Source of the DNA: Euphorbia lathyris
Taxonomy: Eukaryota > Streptophyta > Magnoliopsida > Malpighiales > Euphorbiaceae
DNA length: 64,000 nucleotides
Reading direction: 5' to 3'
Assembly (NCBI RefSeq): GCF_963576675.1
Contig: NC_088915.1
Span: forward strand, 2,919,001-2,983,000
The notes under the pieces were generated by a model that was not told the origin of the DNA, made no database searches, and worked only from the letters and a program-made list of their open reading frames with translations. Shown piece by piece: positions 22,622-33,490 of the stretch (positions are counted from its first letter, which is position 1; each line of letters opens with the position of its first letter). A program made the translations under genes and the position numbers.

Positions 22622-23100
22622 CTTAGTTCGTTGGTGTTGATCCATTCATGGATCTCAGCATTTAAAGCCTGGTTGCTTTTCGAGGCCGCTACATGGTTCG
22701 GTATGGTTGTGTTAGAGGATGTTGCGCCATCAGTCCCATTTGAAAAATTAACCCGTTGGAGTACAACAGCCACCAAATTACTTCTCTAGATCCCAAGCGA
22801 ACTTTCAGTTACCATTGAAGGCACCTGCTTGCCTTTACTGTTTCCAAACATGCAAGTGGTTATATTGAGATTGGAAATGAATAAACCGAGTTTCAACTTT
22901 GTGCACTTGGTTTTTTAGTGTTCATACATTTATGTGGACCCTTATGGCTGTGTTAGAGGATGTTGTGCCAGCAGCCCCATTTGATAAATTAACCACTTGG
23001 AGTACAACAGCCAACGAAATTGCCTCTCGAGATCCCAATAAATTAACCACCAGTTTGCCTTTACTCGGTACTAGATTAGCACCTCGAGCTGCATGAACAA
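22622..23100. repeat. Continuation of the duplicated host locus, with older diverged repeats
   Basis: 22622-22664 is the continuation of the third 449-bp unit. Next, a segment starting TGGTTGTGTTAGAGGATGTT (22704) recurs at 22945, 241 bp on, over about 90 bp. The DNA between them (TTGAGATTGGAAATGAATAAA...) is itself a diverged copy of part of the 449-bp unit. The 22899-23096 reading has no recognised family. The locus looks like layered old and recent tandem duplications of one sequence. Confidence 0.6.
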
Positions 23101-24161
23101 TTCCATTTCTTTCTCTGGACCGAGAATTATTGCCATGAATCAGAGCATAATTTACCTTTGAAGACTATAGACTTTTGGGTAGCATTACCTTCTTCATTTT
23201 TTCAGTTTCGTTAAAATGGTTTGGGATTAATGTATTTTTGGCATTTTGGAGTAGAGCCACATTTATAGAATTGGTATTTACAATCAAGAAACGTTCACAA
23301 ACCATTTCCAACAGTTTTATCAAAGAGAAATCACGATTTTTATTTACTGCGGCATTCATCTTCCACCTCTCCAATAACTACAATTAGATTTTGACTATGA
23401 AAAGAAGGGTTTCATGAACTGCAATTCAGAGAAATCTTCACCTCTTTATTGGAAGACGAAGCCATATCAAATTCTTTTAAAGTACAAAGCCCATTAGATG
23501 TATTATCCATAAGTAAAGGTATGAAATCCTTATATTTGAAGTCATCTGTTTTGTCATCAGAATTGTTTCCAATTGAAGAAGTTTGTTAAGGTGAAATATC
23601 AAAATCAGATTAGCAGGCAGAATAAGACCATTAGTATATTTTTCTGAATTGTTTATATTATTTTAAGAACAATAAATATATTATGGCGCCTCTAAATTTA
23701 GTGTAAAAAATTAATTGTTTTCCTGAATTTTAAAAATATCTTATTGACGTTCTAAACTTACTTAGGATGACCTACTGACCTCTTAAGTTTTTTTAAAGTA
23801 ACCTATTAGCCGGATAACCCTCTTAACATTTAGAGAGACCTAAAACAAGTTCTTCAATTGTACATTACACTATCTATTAAAAAATGTATCGAATTTAACC
23901 ATTAATGACATATTACGCTCACAATAGCTGCAATGATCTTTAGATCCACCAGCCTTAAAGATCAGTTTAGCAATATTATAAATGGATCTTACATGTCGCA
24001 AATTTTGATCATTAAATTTTTAGCAAATGTATCTCTTATTTGATACACCACATTCCAACTATATAAGGGTAGCAATTAATATAAATCACAAAAAAAATAT
24101 AATGATGTTTAATACTAAAAATAACAAATATTGTTCAAACTATCATAGATCAATATAAAAC
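23101..24161. other. Non-coding AT-rich DNA
   Basis: Nothing supported. Short ORFs at 23165-23387 overlap on both strands and have no domain. Confidence 0.5.
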
Positions 24162-24405
24162 ATTAATATAAAAGATGTTGTTTGGCCATAACTATCAGCT
24201 AAAGGTTTTTGTTCAATTAATTCCATAATATGGTATCAGATTCTCTTAGGCTAAGTGTTATAGGGTTCGAATCCTAGCAAGCCCATTTGTTGATTGAATT
24301 CAAGCACAATGGACATTCACCCGAGAGGGTGTATCATATATTAATATAAAAGATGTTGTTAGGGATTAACTATCAGTTTAAGTTTTTAGATCAATTGGTT
24401 CCACG
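24162..24405 (+). mobile_element. TRIM-like element (terminal-repeat retrotransposon in miniature)
   Basis: Two direct repeats of about 65-75 bp (24162-24230 and about 24331-24405) share ATTAATATAAAAGATGTTGTT, AACTATCAG and TTCAATT/ATCAATTGGTTCCA. Directly after the first lies TGGTATCAGA (24231-24240), the tRNA-Met PBS core. Before the second lies a purine-rich CCGAGAGGGTG. The inner 100 bp are non-coding. Repeats flanking PBS and PPT with no genes are the TRIM layout. The ends are approximate and no TSD was confirmed. Confidence 0.6.
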
Positions 24406-25089
24406 ACACAAACCGAATATTTCATTACAAATAGGTTCATAAAACATATAGGCCTTTAAATCAGGACGAGAAACTTATATTACAAATAGTCATTAAACCA
24501 TAATCATCATTACCATTTTTTACTAATACTCTCCACAAATGAATAAAATGTATTTATCAACTTTGTTCGACTTTATCCGTATGTGCACTTTTAAAATGAA
24601 AGACTTAGACTTAGAGTATATACAGATATAAGAAAGTGAAATTTAGCATTATATTGGATGTCCTCACACACTTAGTGTGCTCCAAGGGGTACCAAGTTTT
24701 GTACATGGGTGCGGATTTACATAGAGCTTGGTTTACCTTAACTACCATCCATGCTGTGGTCCGGCTGGCTGGGTCGGGTTGCGTATTTTTTTAAATTAAA
24801 TTAATTTTTATGTGTTTTTTAATTTGTGGATAATTATCTAAATTACTCTTACTGAATATAAAAAAAAACCATTGAGAAGATTTCTTTTCCTTCTGTTTGA
24901 GTGTTGAAGTTGAACAATTATGTATAGTTCAATCCCAAATTATAATAGTTACTGAACTTTGGTGTCTTATCCTGGAGGCGATTGGCAGCTAGTCTTCTTG
25001 CAGATTCTTAAAGAGAGTGACCTCGTCCACAACTCATCCTTTAAATTTTACCTTTGATATTTTCTAACTGTACATCAACAATTTTAAGA
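24406..25089. other. Non-coding AT-rich DNA
   Basis: No ORF, RNA gene or repeat that I can support. Confidence 0.5.
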
Positions 25090-25094
25090 TGTTC

Positions 25095-25299
25095 TGTAGT
25101 AATTAATATTTAAGAGTTTGGAACCAACATATATTTCTATTGAACTTCGGAAAATTTATACAGAAATACAGACATCAGTTACAACTGACTTCCATAACTT
25201 CTCCTAAACCTATGCAATAACTAAATAACTTCTCCTGAATTCAAAATAATTAAATAAAACATTATCTCATAATAAATTAACTAAGGCACATTTCCAACA
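25095..25299 (-). repeat. Copia-2 3' LTR
   Basis: 205 bp, TGTAGTAATT...TTTCCAACA, paired with 27519-27723. Confidence 0.93.
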
Positions 25300-25993
25300 A
25301 ACTCCTTCTTGCCTTAGTATTTACAAAACCTTCTGGCTGCTCAACAAAAATTTCTTCAAGAAGATAGCCATTTAGAAAGGCTGATTTAACATCGAATTGG
25401 TAAAGTTTCCATCCATTTTGTGCAGCTAATGCCAATAACATTCTGATGGTGTCCAAGCGTGCAACAGGAGCAAAAGTTTCTGAAAAATCCACCCCAAAAA
25501 CCTGACTGTACCCTTTATCAACTAGCCTGGCTTTGTGTTTGTTGACAGAACCATCAACATTGAGTTTGGTTCTGAAAACCCATTTAACTCCAATTTTCTT
25601 TCTATTTTGAGGCAAGTCAACTAGCTCCCAAGTGTCATTCTTCTCAATCATACGAAGCTCCTCTTTCATGGCTTCTATCCATTTGTCATCCTTCTCGGCT
25701 TCTTTAAATTCCGAAGGCTCAAAAACAGCAACATTACTTTCATAGATATCAGATAGAGATCTTGTGCCACGAACAGGAACATCATCGATCTTTTCATCAA
25801 GAATCTGCAAATTTGTTGGAGATTGCTTTTCAAGTGACTCCTCCCAACTCCATTGTTTATCTTCCATGAACTTAACATCTCGGCTCACAATAATTTTCCC
25901 ATTTTGTGGTTGGAAAATTCTGTAAACTTTTGAAGTGTTGAACCATGCCTCAAATGGTGTTTTTTCTTGCACAGCTCTAGTGGGCAGCCTGTT
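25277..25993 (-). pseudogene. Copia-2 reverse transcriptase, truncated
   Basis: The minus frame continues after a TAA at 25994-25996 (AVFL-stop-NRLPTRAV, where relatives have Leu). It encodes the end of integrase (EKTPFEAWFNTSK). An in-frame gap of several dozen residues follows, then YRIFQPQNGKIIVSRDV, the RVT_2 start (DTWELVDLP...KWVFRTKLNVDG) and palm motifs (LYQFDVKSAFLNGYL, EQPEGFV). It ends at NTKARRSLLEMCLS inside the LTR. The YVDD catalytic loop and all RNase H are missing, so the product cannot copy RNA. Confidence 0.88.
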
Positions 25994-27478
25994 TTATAGA
26001 AAAACTGCAGTACTCGCTGCTTCCTCCCAAAGACTTTTTGGCAATTCCTTTTCATGAAGCATGCATCTATCCATCTTCATGACACTCTGATTCTTTCTCT
26101 CAGTTACACCGTTCTGTTGTGGTGTGTAAGGTGTTGTAAGTTGATTGCTAACATGACTTGCTAGTATTGCTTGCTCATCCTCCATCAAATTCAAAGCAAA
26201 ACTTTTGGCTTTCATCTTCACTTTAAACACATCTTTGCCCCTTGTATCCTTGATGAAGCACCACTTGTCTTCAAAAATAACTTTGAAGCCCTTTTCAACA
26301 AGCTGTCCAACACTAAGCAAGTTTTGATCAATGTCAGGCACATATAAAACATCAGTAATATGTTTTACACCTAAGCTTTCAATGGCCACTGTTCCTTTTC
26401 CTTTCACTGAGATAAACTCACCATTTCCAATTTTGACTTTAGAAATGAGAGTTTTATCTATTTCTGTGAAAAGAGTTTGATCGTTGGTCATGTGATTTGT
26501 GCAACCACTATCTATCAACCACGCATCACTAGAGGTGTTGTTAATTGCAAAACACGTTGCCACAAAAAGTTGCTCTTCATCTTGTTCTTCTGTAACTTTT
26601 GCGGCTTCAGTTTGTTGTGATCTGCAAACCTTTTCCATGTGGCCCATATTACCACATTTCCTGCACTTGATGTCAGGCCGCCACCAGCATCTTTTTGCCA
26701 TATGATTCATCTTCTTGCAATATGGGCAAGGTGTGCTCACATCATTTTTGTTATCACTGCTGAACTTGTTATTCTTCTTCTCCTTGAAATTTTTGTATGG
26801 GCTGCCTCCTGAACTTTCAGTTTTGGCCTTGAAAGCACCCTCTACCATTTCTTCTTTTCTCATCATTCTCCTTTGCTCTTGAGCCTGTAAAGCATTTACT
26901 AATTCTCCCAAAGATATGTTTGACAGATCTTTAGACTCCTCCAAAGAAGAAATCTTAGACTCATATTTTTCAGGCAAAGTAACAAGGATTTTTTGGACAA
27001 TTCTCTCATCAGAGAACTCCTTACCAAGCAGCCTGACTTTGTTGACAATGCCCAGCAACTTGTCAGAATAGTCTTTAATTGTTTCTGACTCCCTCATCTT
27101 CAGCATCTCAAATTCTCTAATCAAATTGAGCACCTGCATGTTCTTGGTTCTTTCATTTCCCTGGTACTCCTTCTTGATGTAGTCCCATATTTCTTTTGCT
27201 GATTCCAGACTCATAATTCTAGTAAATATGGTGTTGGAAACAGAAGAAAAAAGTCAGGCTTTAGCTTTTGACTTCCTTGTCTTTCTCTCCTTATGATTCT
27301 TTATCTGTGCCATTGTTGGATTTAGTGGACGCGGAGCAACTTCATAATCTTCTTCTACAGCCTCCCAAAGATCCAATGCTTCAAGATAAACCTTCAATTT
27401 AATAGCCCATGCTTGATAATTCTGGCCATCAAACACTGGTGCAGCAACCTGATTAAAAGATATTGCATCTGCTTCCAT
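25994..27478 (-). pseudogene. Copia-2 gag, protease and integrase scrap
   Basis: The first true ATG is at 27476-27478 (MEADAISFNQ). The frame has one TGA at 27254-27256 (KAKA-stop-LFSSVSNT) and otherwise runs to 25994. Order: DUF4219-like start (FDGQNYQAWAIKLKVYL), UBN2 gag (IWDYIKKEYQGNERTKNMQ...), two zinc-knuckle-like motifs (CPYCKKMNHMAKRC and CRKCGNMGHMEKVC) and protease (WLIDSGCTNHMT). After ILASHVS it jumps in frame to QLTTPYTPQQNGVTERKN, losing the HHCC and both Asp residues of the integrase core. Confidence 0.9.
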
Positions 27479-27503
27479 TCTCACAGATCCCTCAAGATAA
27501 TAT

Positions 27504-27515
27504 GCTCTGATACCA
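27504..27515 (-). other. Copia-2 primer binding site (tRNA-Met)
   Basis: On the minus strand TGGTATCAGAGC lies 3 nt inside the 5' LTR. Confidence 0.9.
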
Positions 27516-27518
27516 ATT

Positions 27519-27723
27519 TGTAGTAATTAATATTTAAGAGTTTGGAACCAACATATATTTCTATTGAACTTCAGGAAATTTATATAGAAATACAGACATC
27601 AGTTACAACTGACTTCCATAACTTCTCCTAAACCTATGCAATAACTAAATAACTTCTCCTGAATTCAAAATAATTAAATAAAACATTATCTCATAATAAA
27701 TTAACTAAGGCACATTTCCAACA
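27519..27723 (-). repeat. Copia-2 5' LTR
   Basis: 205 bp, paired with 25095-25299, followed by TSD TGTTC. Confidence 0.93.
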
Positions 27724-27739
27724 TGTTCTTACTGCCATG

Positions 27740-28165
27740 ATTATTGAAGAAACTACTAAGATGACTGATATAATCAAATGATTACGATTTGAGGGGGCTA
27801 AGGGGGCTAAGTTCCGATGATGGAAACAAATGATGTTTTTCTACCTTATCACAAAATGGGTTGCATCTGTTCTGCGTTCTGAAAAACTCATGTAGTTGCT
27901 AAAACTGCCTCTCAGACATAAAGGCATGTTGCTGATAAATGGACTGAGACTAACTTCCTCAGTAAAAAATACATATTGAATGCTCTGGCAAATGATGTGT
28001 ATGATTACTGTAATACTAAAATAAAATCTGCCAAAGCCATTGAGGATGAACTATAAAAGAAATATGACACCAATGAGGCACGAATAAAGAAGTAAGACGT
28101 TAATTGCAACCTCAAATTCCAGATGACTAATGATAAACTTATGGATGCGTATGTGGAGGTTACCA
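27740..28165 (+). pseudogene. Decayed Copia gag fragment
   Basis: A stop-interrupted plus-strand reading gives WKQMMFFYLITKWVASVL, KWTETNFLSKKYILNALAND and KAIEDEL-stop-KKYDTNEARIKK. This resembles the UBN2/gag capsid domain of Copia elements. It contains TAA and TGA stops and a small duplication of GGGGGCTAA near 27795. No LTRs were found for it. Confidence 0.65.
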
Positions 28166-28224
28166 TATGTTACACACATAATTAAGAACAGATATAGCTT
28201 GTATAGTACATACCTTGTCTCAAC

Positions 28225-28665
28225 ATTTAGCTAATCAGAGTATTGCGTTACCTCAAAGCTTCCCCAGGATTAGGGTTATTCTTTCGACTGATAGCAAAGT
28301 TACTCTTCAAGTTTTTTTTTACTTGGGCTAGGTCTCATGTCCTGATTCATGTTGTATCACATGTTATGCCATTTTATTTGGAAATGAACTTATCATGTGA
28401 GTTACAATGGCTTATTGCTTTACTGAAAAGATTTGTATATCCATGGTCCACATTCTACCCTTTTCTAGTGTGACAACACATCAGCCATCCACATTGCCCA
28501 AAATCATGTCTTTCACGAACACACAAAGCATATTGATATAGATTGTCATGTCATTCATGCACGTGGCCTCCCAGGTTTAATCAGACCCATGTCTATCTCT
28601 TATGCCCTCCAAATAGCTGACTTATTCACCAAATCTCAACATTATCCCCAATTCCTTTTGCTTTT
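28225..28665 (+). pseudogene. Decayed Copia RNase H fragment
   Basis: RVLRYLKASPGLGLFF matches the connection before Copia RNase H. Near 28470, CDNTSAIHIAQNHVFHEHTK and IDIDCHV match the RNase H end, followed by ADLFTKSQH. It is in several frames with the middle lost. It may be the other end of the element whose gag lies at 27740, with IN and RT deleted. Confidence 0.65.
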
Positions 28666-30645
28666 CAAAGTAATGTTTTTATGTTTCCTTGTAATATTTA
28701 CGGAATATCCATGCCAAAAATCAAATTCATTGGATTTTTTCTACTAAAATGACCAACTTGGCTTCTTTAATTTCCTACATGCCATGTTTGAGGGGCTCAT
28801 GAATATAACAACCCAAGATGTCAAGGAAGAGCATCACAAATGAACTGCAAATGATGCAATAAGAGAATGGGGGATCTGCCAAGTTCGAGTCCTTACCATT
28901 AATGGTTTCAACCCCCGGTGTTATAACTACCCCTAGTATAGATGTTTTCAGCACCCTATTTTTTACAAATTGAGATTTTATTTAATTACAAAATCCAACT
29001 TGATTAATATATGATGGGCAATAAATTTCTATAAGTTCGTTCAAAACGACTAAATCTTACCTTTGTATTCCAAATCTATTTTAATCTTAAGAAGTTTTAC
29101 ACTCATAAGTAAAATTTGGGTTTAGACAACTCAGTGATAACATGTATATAAAAACAAAATGAAAATTTGATGGAGTTCGACTTAGCAAATTATTTTTTTA
29201 TAGAGGCACATGTAAAATTGACCTCCTGACAGGCCAATCCTGTATCGCCAATGCAATTAACTAACCATAAATTGATCCCCAAAAAGAATAGAAAAAAAAA
29301 CTAGCAAGCTTGATTGATTTTGTGACGAAAATCCAATAATAATATAACATGTGATCATTACATGAATAACCTGATCCCACTTTTCTATACAAAAAACTTG
29401 CACATTCAAAAATCACTTCATAAGATTCATACTAAATGATATTGAATGCAAAAATGCATTTATTTACCCTTTAACCTTGGCGAAATGTTTGCATTGAATT
29501 TCAGACAAGGTTCCTTCCAACAAGGGATCAACAGACATTTTCCCAAGCTCTAAGCAGTCACAGATTTAAGAATAGGTGTTTAGCTTGATTTATGGGTGCT
29601 ATATTGATATTTTTGTAATGTTTTAATAAAAAAAAAATTAAAGCCCCATTCACGGGTTCTATAGATTTGTTAGCGTTTTGTGACGATTAGTGGGTGCTCA
29701 AACCCCGTGTAAACATCCCTAGATCCGTCCACCCCTGGCTCTAAGGTCAAATGTTGAAAAATGAAAGGCTGAGAACTCAACCCGTGGATTGGGCCAAAAA
29801 TATTGATTTTTGGGAGATTGAAATCAATGGAAATAGACAAACGAAGGACTTACTTTCCGATACCATGAAGCTGAGTGACATGAGTCCATTCATCCCCCAA
29901 ATACTCTTCTTATGCAACCGTAAAGGTTGTATAATCTTCTCAATCTCTACACGTGTTGCCGCGGTTGAAAAGGTCATATTCTTTTGGCTTCAAATTTTAT
30001 TAAAGTTGGTGGAAAATAATATTATAATTGTTATTATTTGTCAACTTGATGTTTAAACATTTAAGGGATAGATGGAGTTCTGAATTAGTCATAATATGTC
30101 AATGCATTATACTCTCTATCATATCTTTCCAACTATCTATTATAAGATTAAAATGGATGAACAATGAATAAGAAATTGATATTGAAACTGGACCTTTTGG
30201 AATGGTTTTATTGAGATTATAACTCTCATCTAGTTGCAGAGATTTTCCTATGATTTATAAGTAAAGCTATTTACAAGCCTTTAACTAAGAACTAGAAGAA
30301 ATGCTCTCTGTGCACGAAATACCAATTATGCTCGGATATAGCTACTTTTGCTTCGGCCCGTATCATTTTACATCTCAACTTGGTTTAAGTTAAATAAATT
30401 CTGAAATGTTTGTAACTTCCATAGAAAATTAATTCAGAAAGGTTAGAACAGTTTAAAGTCTCATTAACTAACTCAGTAAATTGCATAATTTAATTTTCTC
30501 AGCTTCCTATATGAATATTCATCAACATAATTGGAAAGAGTAGCATGTGAAAATTGGGAAAAGCATATATATTTGATTAATGAAGAATTGTGGTTACAAC
30601 AAACAATTCGAGAAAACATAATAATAAGAAAGAGAGAAAGAAAGA
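28666..30645. other. Non-coding AT-rich DNA
   Basis: No supported gene. The 29751-30056 plus reading has no recognisable domain and overlaps an opposite ORF. Confidence 0.5.
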
Positions 30646-30649
30646 AGTA

Positions 30650-31040
30650 TTATTTGGAGAAACTGAGTAATTTAAAACAAAAGCCAAAAGAAGTAGATCT
30701 CATATCCCAAAACAAGGAAATCTCATCACCAGGTTTAACACACCTAGTATGAAAAACATCCATCAAACCAACAATATAGGTATTCCCTGAAACCTTAACA
30801 TAACAATTCTGGAAAGTTTTAGGCCTTCTATATTCTGTGTAATCAACCAAAACCACAAGGCACTTATTACCTCTAATAACATGCTTTGCAGAGTCAAGTT
30901 TCTATGACTTAAGTACATATTAAAGCATTTCTTCCTCAGACAGAGTTATCTCACCAGTAACCATTTCATTTCTGGTTATAACCCGCCTTATCTCCCATGT
31001 GTTTGGGTTTGTCCTGTCGAACCCACTTTGGTTCTAGTCT
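30650..31040 (-). pseudogene. Possible B3-domain-like (DUF313-type) gene fragment
   Basis: One minus-strand frame reads WEIRRVITRNEMVTGEITLS, then after a TAA and a TAG, HVIRGNKCLVVLVDYTE, NTYIVGLMDVFHTRCVKPGD and EISLFWDMRSTSFGFCFKLL. The ending 'GDEI-LFWD-R-S-F-F-LL' resembles the C-terminus of small plant B3 (DUF313) proteins. That assignment is from memory and weak. With two in-frame stops and no flanking exons seen, it is most likely a pseudogene remnant. Confidence 0.35.
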
Positions 31041-31443
31041 CTTATTTCTACCAGGCTCCTCCCGACCTCATGCGCTGCTTCCTCTTCTGCCTTTGTCGGA
31101 AAAAAGCTGTAGAAAAAGGTTTTCCTCATCATTATTATGGCCGCAGTTTGTATGTTTTTCTTCTCACAGATTAAGGGTTTTCTTCTCTTTTCTTTTATAA
31201 TCCCATCTAAAGATTCTTGTTTATATTTTTCTTATTTTATTTATCATGTGTACTTGTTTCTATCTTTCATTTTTCCTTCACTATTTCCCTATATGGATCA
31301 TACCATCTCTATATCACTTTCTTTATGTGTACAAAATGAAAATAAGAGGAGAATAAGAACTTAATAAAACATTCCTAATATATAATATATGTATTATTTA
31401 TTAAAAATTGTTATGATAATTTTACCCAATAGTGCTTATTTTT

Positions 31444-31447
<4 letters not shown>

Positions 31448-31502
<55 letters not shown>
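31448..31502. repeat. (TA)n microsatellite
   Basis: About 55 bp of uninterrupted TA dinucleotide, ending 13 bp before the CRM-like element. Confidence 0.95.
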
Positions 31503-31505
<3 letters not shown>

Positions 31506-31515
31506 CATTTCAAAC

Positions 31516-32025
31516 TGATGCGGACATCCTAACTGGGATCACTGATCAGACGCGCCCTGGCGGATCCTCAAACATCAGGCCCACGGAGGTTGTACCTAGG
31601 GGGGGCGGATCCCCAGGACATACAAGCGGGGCGGATCTAGGAGTACGCCAGGAGGCGTATCAACATCTACCCTGGGCGGATCTCTAGGTTTACTTCCTCC
31701 CGAAGTAATTCACCAACAACCCTGACAATCCATACCTGTACCATTGTACTGATTGTCGGGGCGTATCACCCATTTTACCCTTTTATGGATAGCCTTATCG
31801 GAACCCTAGTAGGGGTAGTCCTTGTCTTTTATTATCATTAGTAGGAGGTATTTAAACCCTCATTTTGTAAGGATGTAACAACTTTTAATCAATCAAATTC
31901 ATTCTCTTTGAGAAACTAAGGTTTATACCTTGTTATTGGGATTCACTCCTTCTAGTTCAGCTAGAGAAGAACGTCTTTGTTGGTTTACGATTAAAACCTT
32001 CATTTATCGCTTTCAATCTGTATCA
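31516..32025 (+). repeat. CRM-like element 5' LTR
   Basis: 510 bp, matching 36597-37106. A TATTTAAA motif at 31849-31856 is the likely TATA box. Confidence 0.95.
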
Positions 32026-32027
32026 GT

Positions 32028-32040
32028 TGGTATCAGAGCC
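32028..32040 (+). other. CRM-like element primer binding site (tRNA-Met)
   Basis: TGGTATCAGAGCC lies 2 nt after the LTR, complementary to initiator tRNA-Met. Confidence 0.9.
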
Positions 32041-32072
32041 GATCGTTTCCTGACCCGAAACTTCTTTTGGCA

Positions 32073-33490
32073 ATGGTTCAACCTCGACAACCGCAAGATT
32101 CCATGGAAACCAGTGACCGGAGGTATGAGGAGCTGAGGGAGCACCTCGCGGAGCAGATCCAAGCCAGCCATGAGCGGCAGAGGCAAACCGACCAACGGTT
32201 CCTGGAGCTAACCACCTCCCTAGAAAACTTCAAACTGGAGGTTATGGCTCTAATCCGACCAACCGCGGGAGGATCAACCCAGAGAAAGGAAGGAGTCCCT
32301 GAACAACAGCTTCCACAAATGAGTCCTAGGGATCCTGAGGTAAGAAGACCCAACTTTATCCTTGTGCATAACGCTGATAGTGATAGTGATGACTTTGAGG
32401 GTATCGGGAATGATGATACCATTAGAACTATGAGGGATGTTGGGCCTGTTGACAACCGACGTGTGGAGGTTGCTAGAGTATACCCAGGTCTAGGAAACTT
32501 TGATAGAGATGATGCCTTTAAGCTAAAGATAGACTTGCCATCTTTTGGAGGCGAACTCGATATAGAGGGATTCTTAGACTGGTTATCGGAAGTCGAACGT
32601 TTCTTTGAGTATGTTGGGATTCCTGATGAGAGGAAGGTGAGGCTGGTGGCGTATCGCCTGAAGGGTCATCAGTTTGGTGGGATCAGATGATGGAAGAAAG
32701 AAGAAGAGGGGGCAGAGATCTGATTTGATCTTGGCTACGGATGAATACGATGTTGAGGGAGCAGTTCTTACCGCTGGATTATGAGCAGTATATTTACAGC
32801 TCCTACAGGGGATGCTCTCAAGGGACCCGAAGTGTCCATGAGTATACTTCAGAGTTCTTGAGGCTTTCAGCGAGGGCCAACTTGTCAGAAACTGAAAGCC
32901 AAAAGACCTCTAGGTATCTAGAAGGGTTGAGATACAACATCCAGGATCGTATTGGCACACAGATGGTGGTTCGGGTACAAGATGCCAGGAATTTAGCCCT
33001 CAAGGCTGAGTCTCAACTAACCGGGAGATCCAGGAGATCCGCCACTACTGAGTATACGCCTGGAGGAAGAGATAACGTGAAGTCTTATGACAAAAGCAAG
33101 CAAGTGGCGAGTGCCACTGGGGCCAAGGTCAACAGTGTGGGAAGAGGATCTGTCGGAGATACTAGGCCATACAAGGAAGCACCTATACCACCTAAGAGCA
33201 ACAATCCATATGCGAGGCCAGCGCCTTTCAAATGTTTTCGGTGCAATGAGCCAGGCCATAGATCCAACGAATGTCCTAGGAGGAAGAGCGCCAACATGGT
33301 GGAGAGGTATGAAGATGACTATGACGAAGGGGATGAAGTATTTTGTGAACCCTTAGGAGAAGATGATGATGAGGCGAATGAAGAGAGATACGCCATTCAT
33401 GTGGTACAGCGTTTATTAGTCTCCAGCCGGATAGAGGGAGATCAGAGGCACCGACTATTCAGGACCCACTGTCTTGTGAAAGGTGGGTGA
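32073..33490 (+). pseudogene. CRM-like gag
   Basis: The ATG at 32073 (MVQPRQPQDS) opens a coiled-coil-like N-terminus and then the retrotrans_gag capsid domain (FGGELDIEGFLDWLSEVERFF). A 1-nt loss at about 32,675 shifts the frame. The continuing frame (WDQMMEERRRGG) meets TGA at 32726-32728, then runs through FLPLDYEQYIYSSYRGCSQG to a zinc knuckle (CFRCNEPGHRSNEC) and ends at TGA 33488-33490. The three lesions mean no full gag can be made from this copy. Confidence 0.9.

Larger units (their letters stand above)
25095..27723 (-). mobile_element. Copia-2, short internally deleted Copia retrotransposon
   Basis: This 2629-bp element has 205-bp LTRs (25095-25299 and 27519-27723), TG...CA ends and TSD TGTTC at 25090-25094 and 27724-27728. 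The tRNA-Met PBS complement is at 27504-27515 and the PPT at 25300-25312. It keeps gag, protease, scraps of integrase and the first part of RT, and lacks most of integrase, the RT active site and RNase H. The LTRs differ at about three positions, so this defective copy moved recently, presumably with proteins from an intact relative. Confidence 0.93.

Noticed and set aside
24241..24300. tRNA-like GGTTCGAATCC box
   Set aside because: Only the B-box-like part is present, with no cloverleaf or acceptor stem. It fits the internal part of a TRIM better.
29751..30056. 101-aa plus-strand ORF
   Set aside because: No recognisable motif, hydrophobic chance-like tail, and an overlapping opposite-strand ORF.
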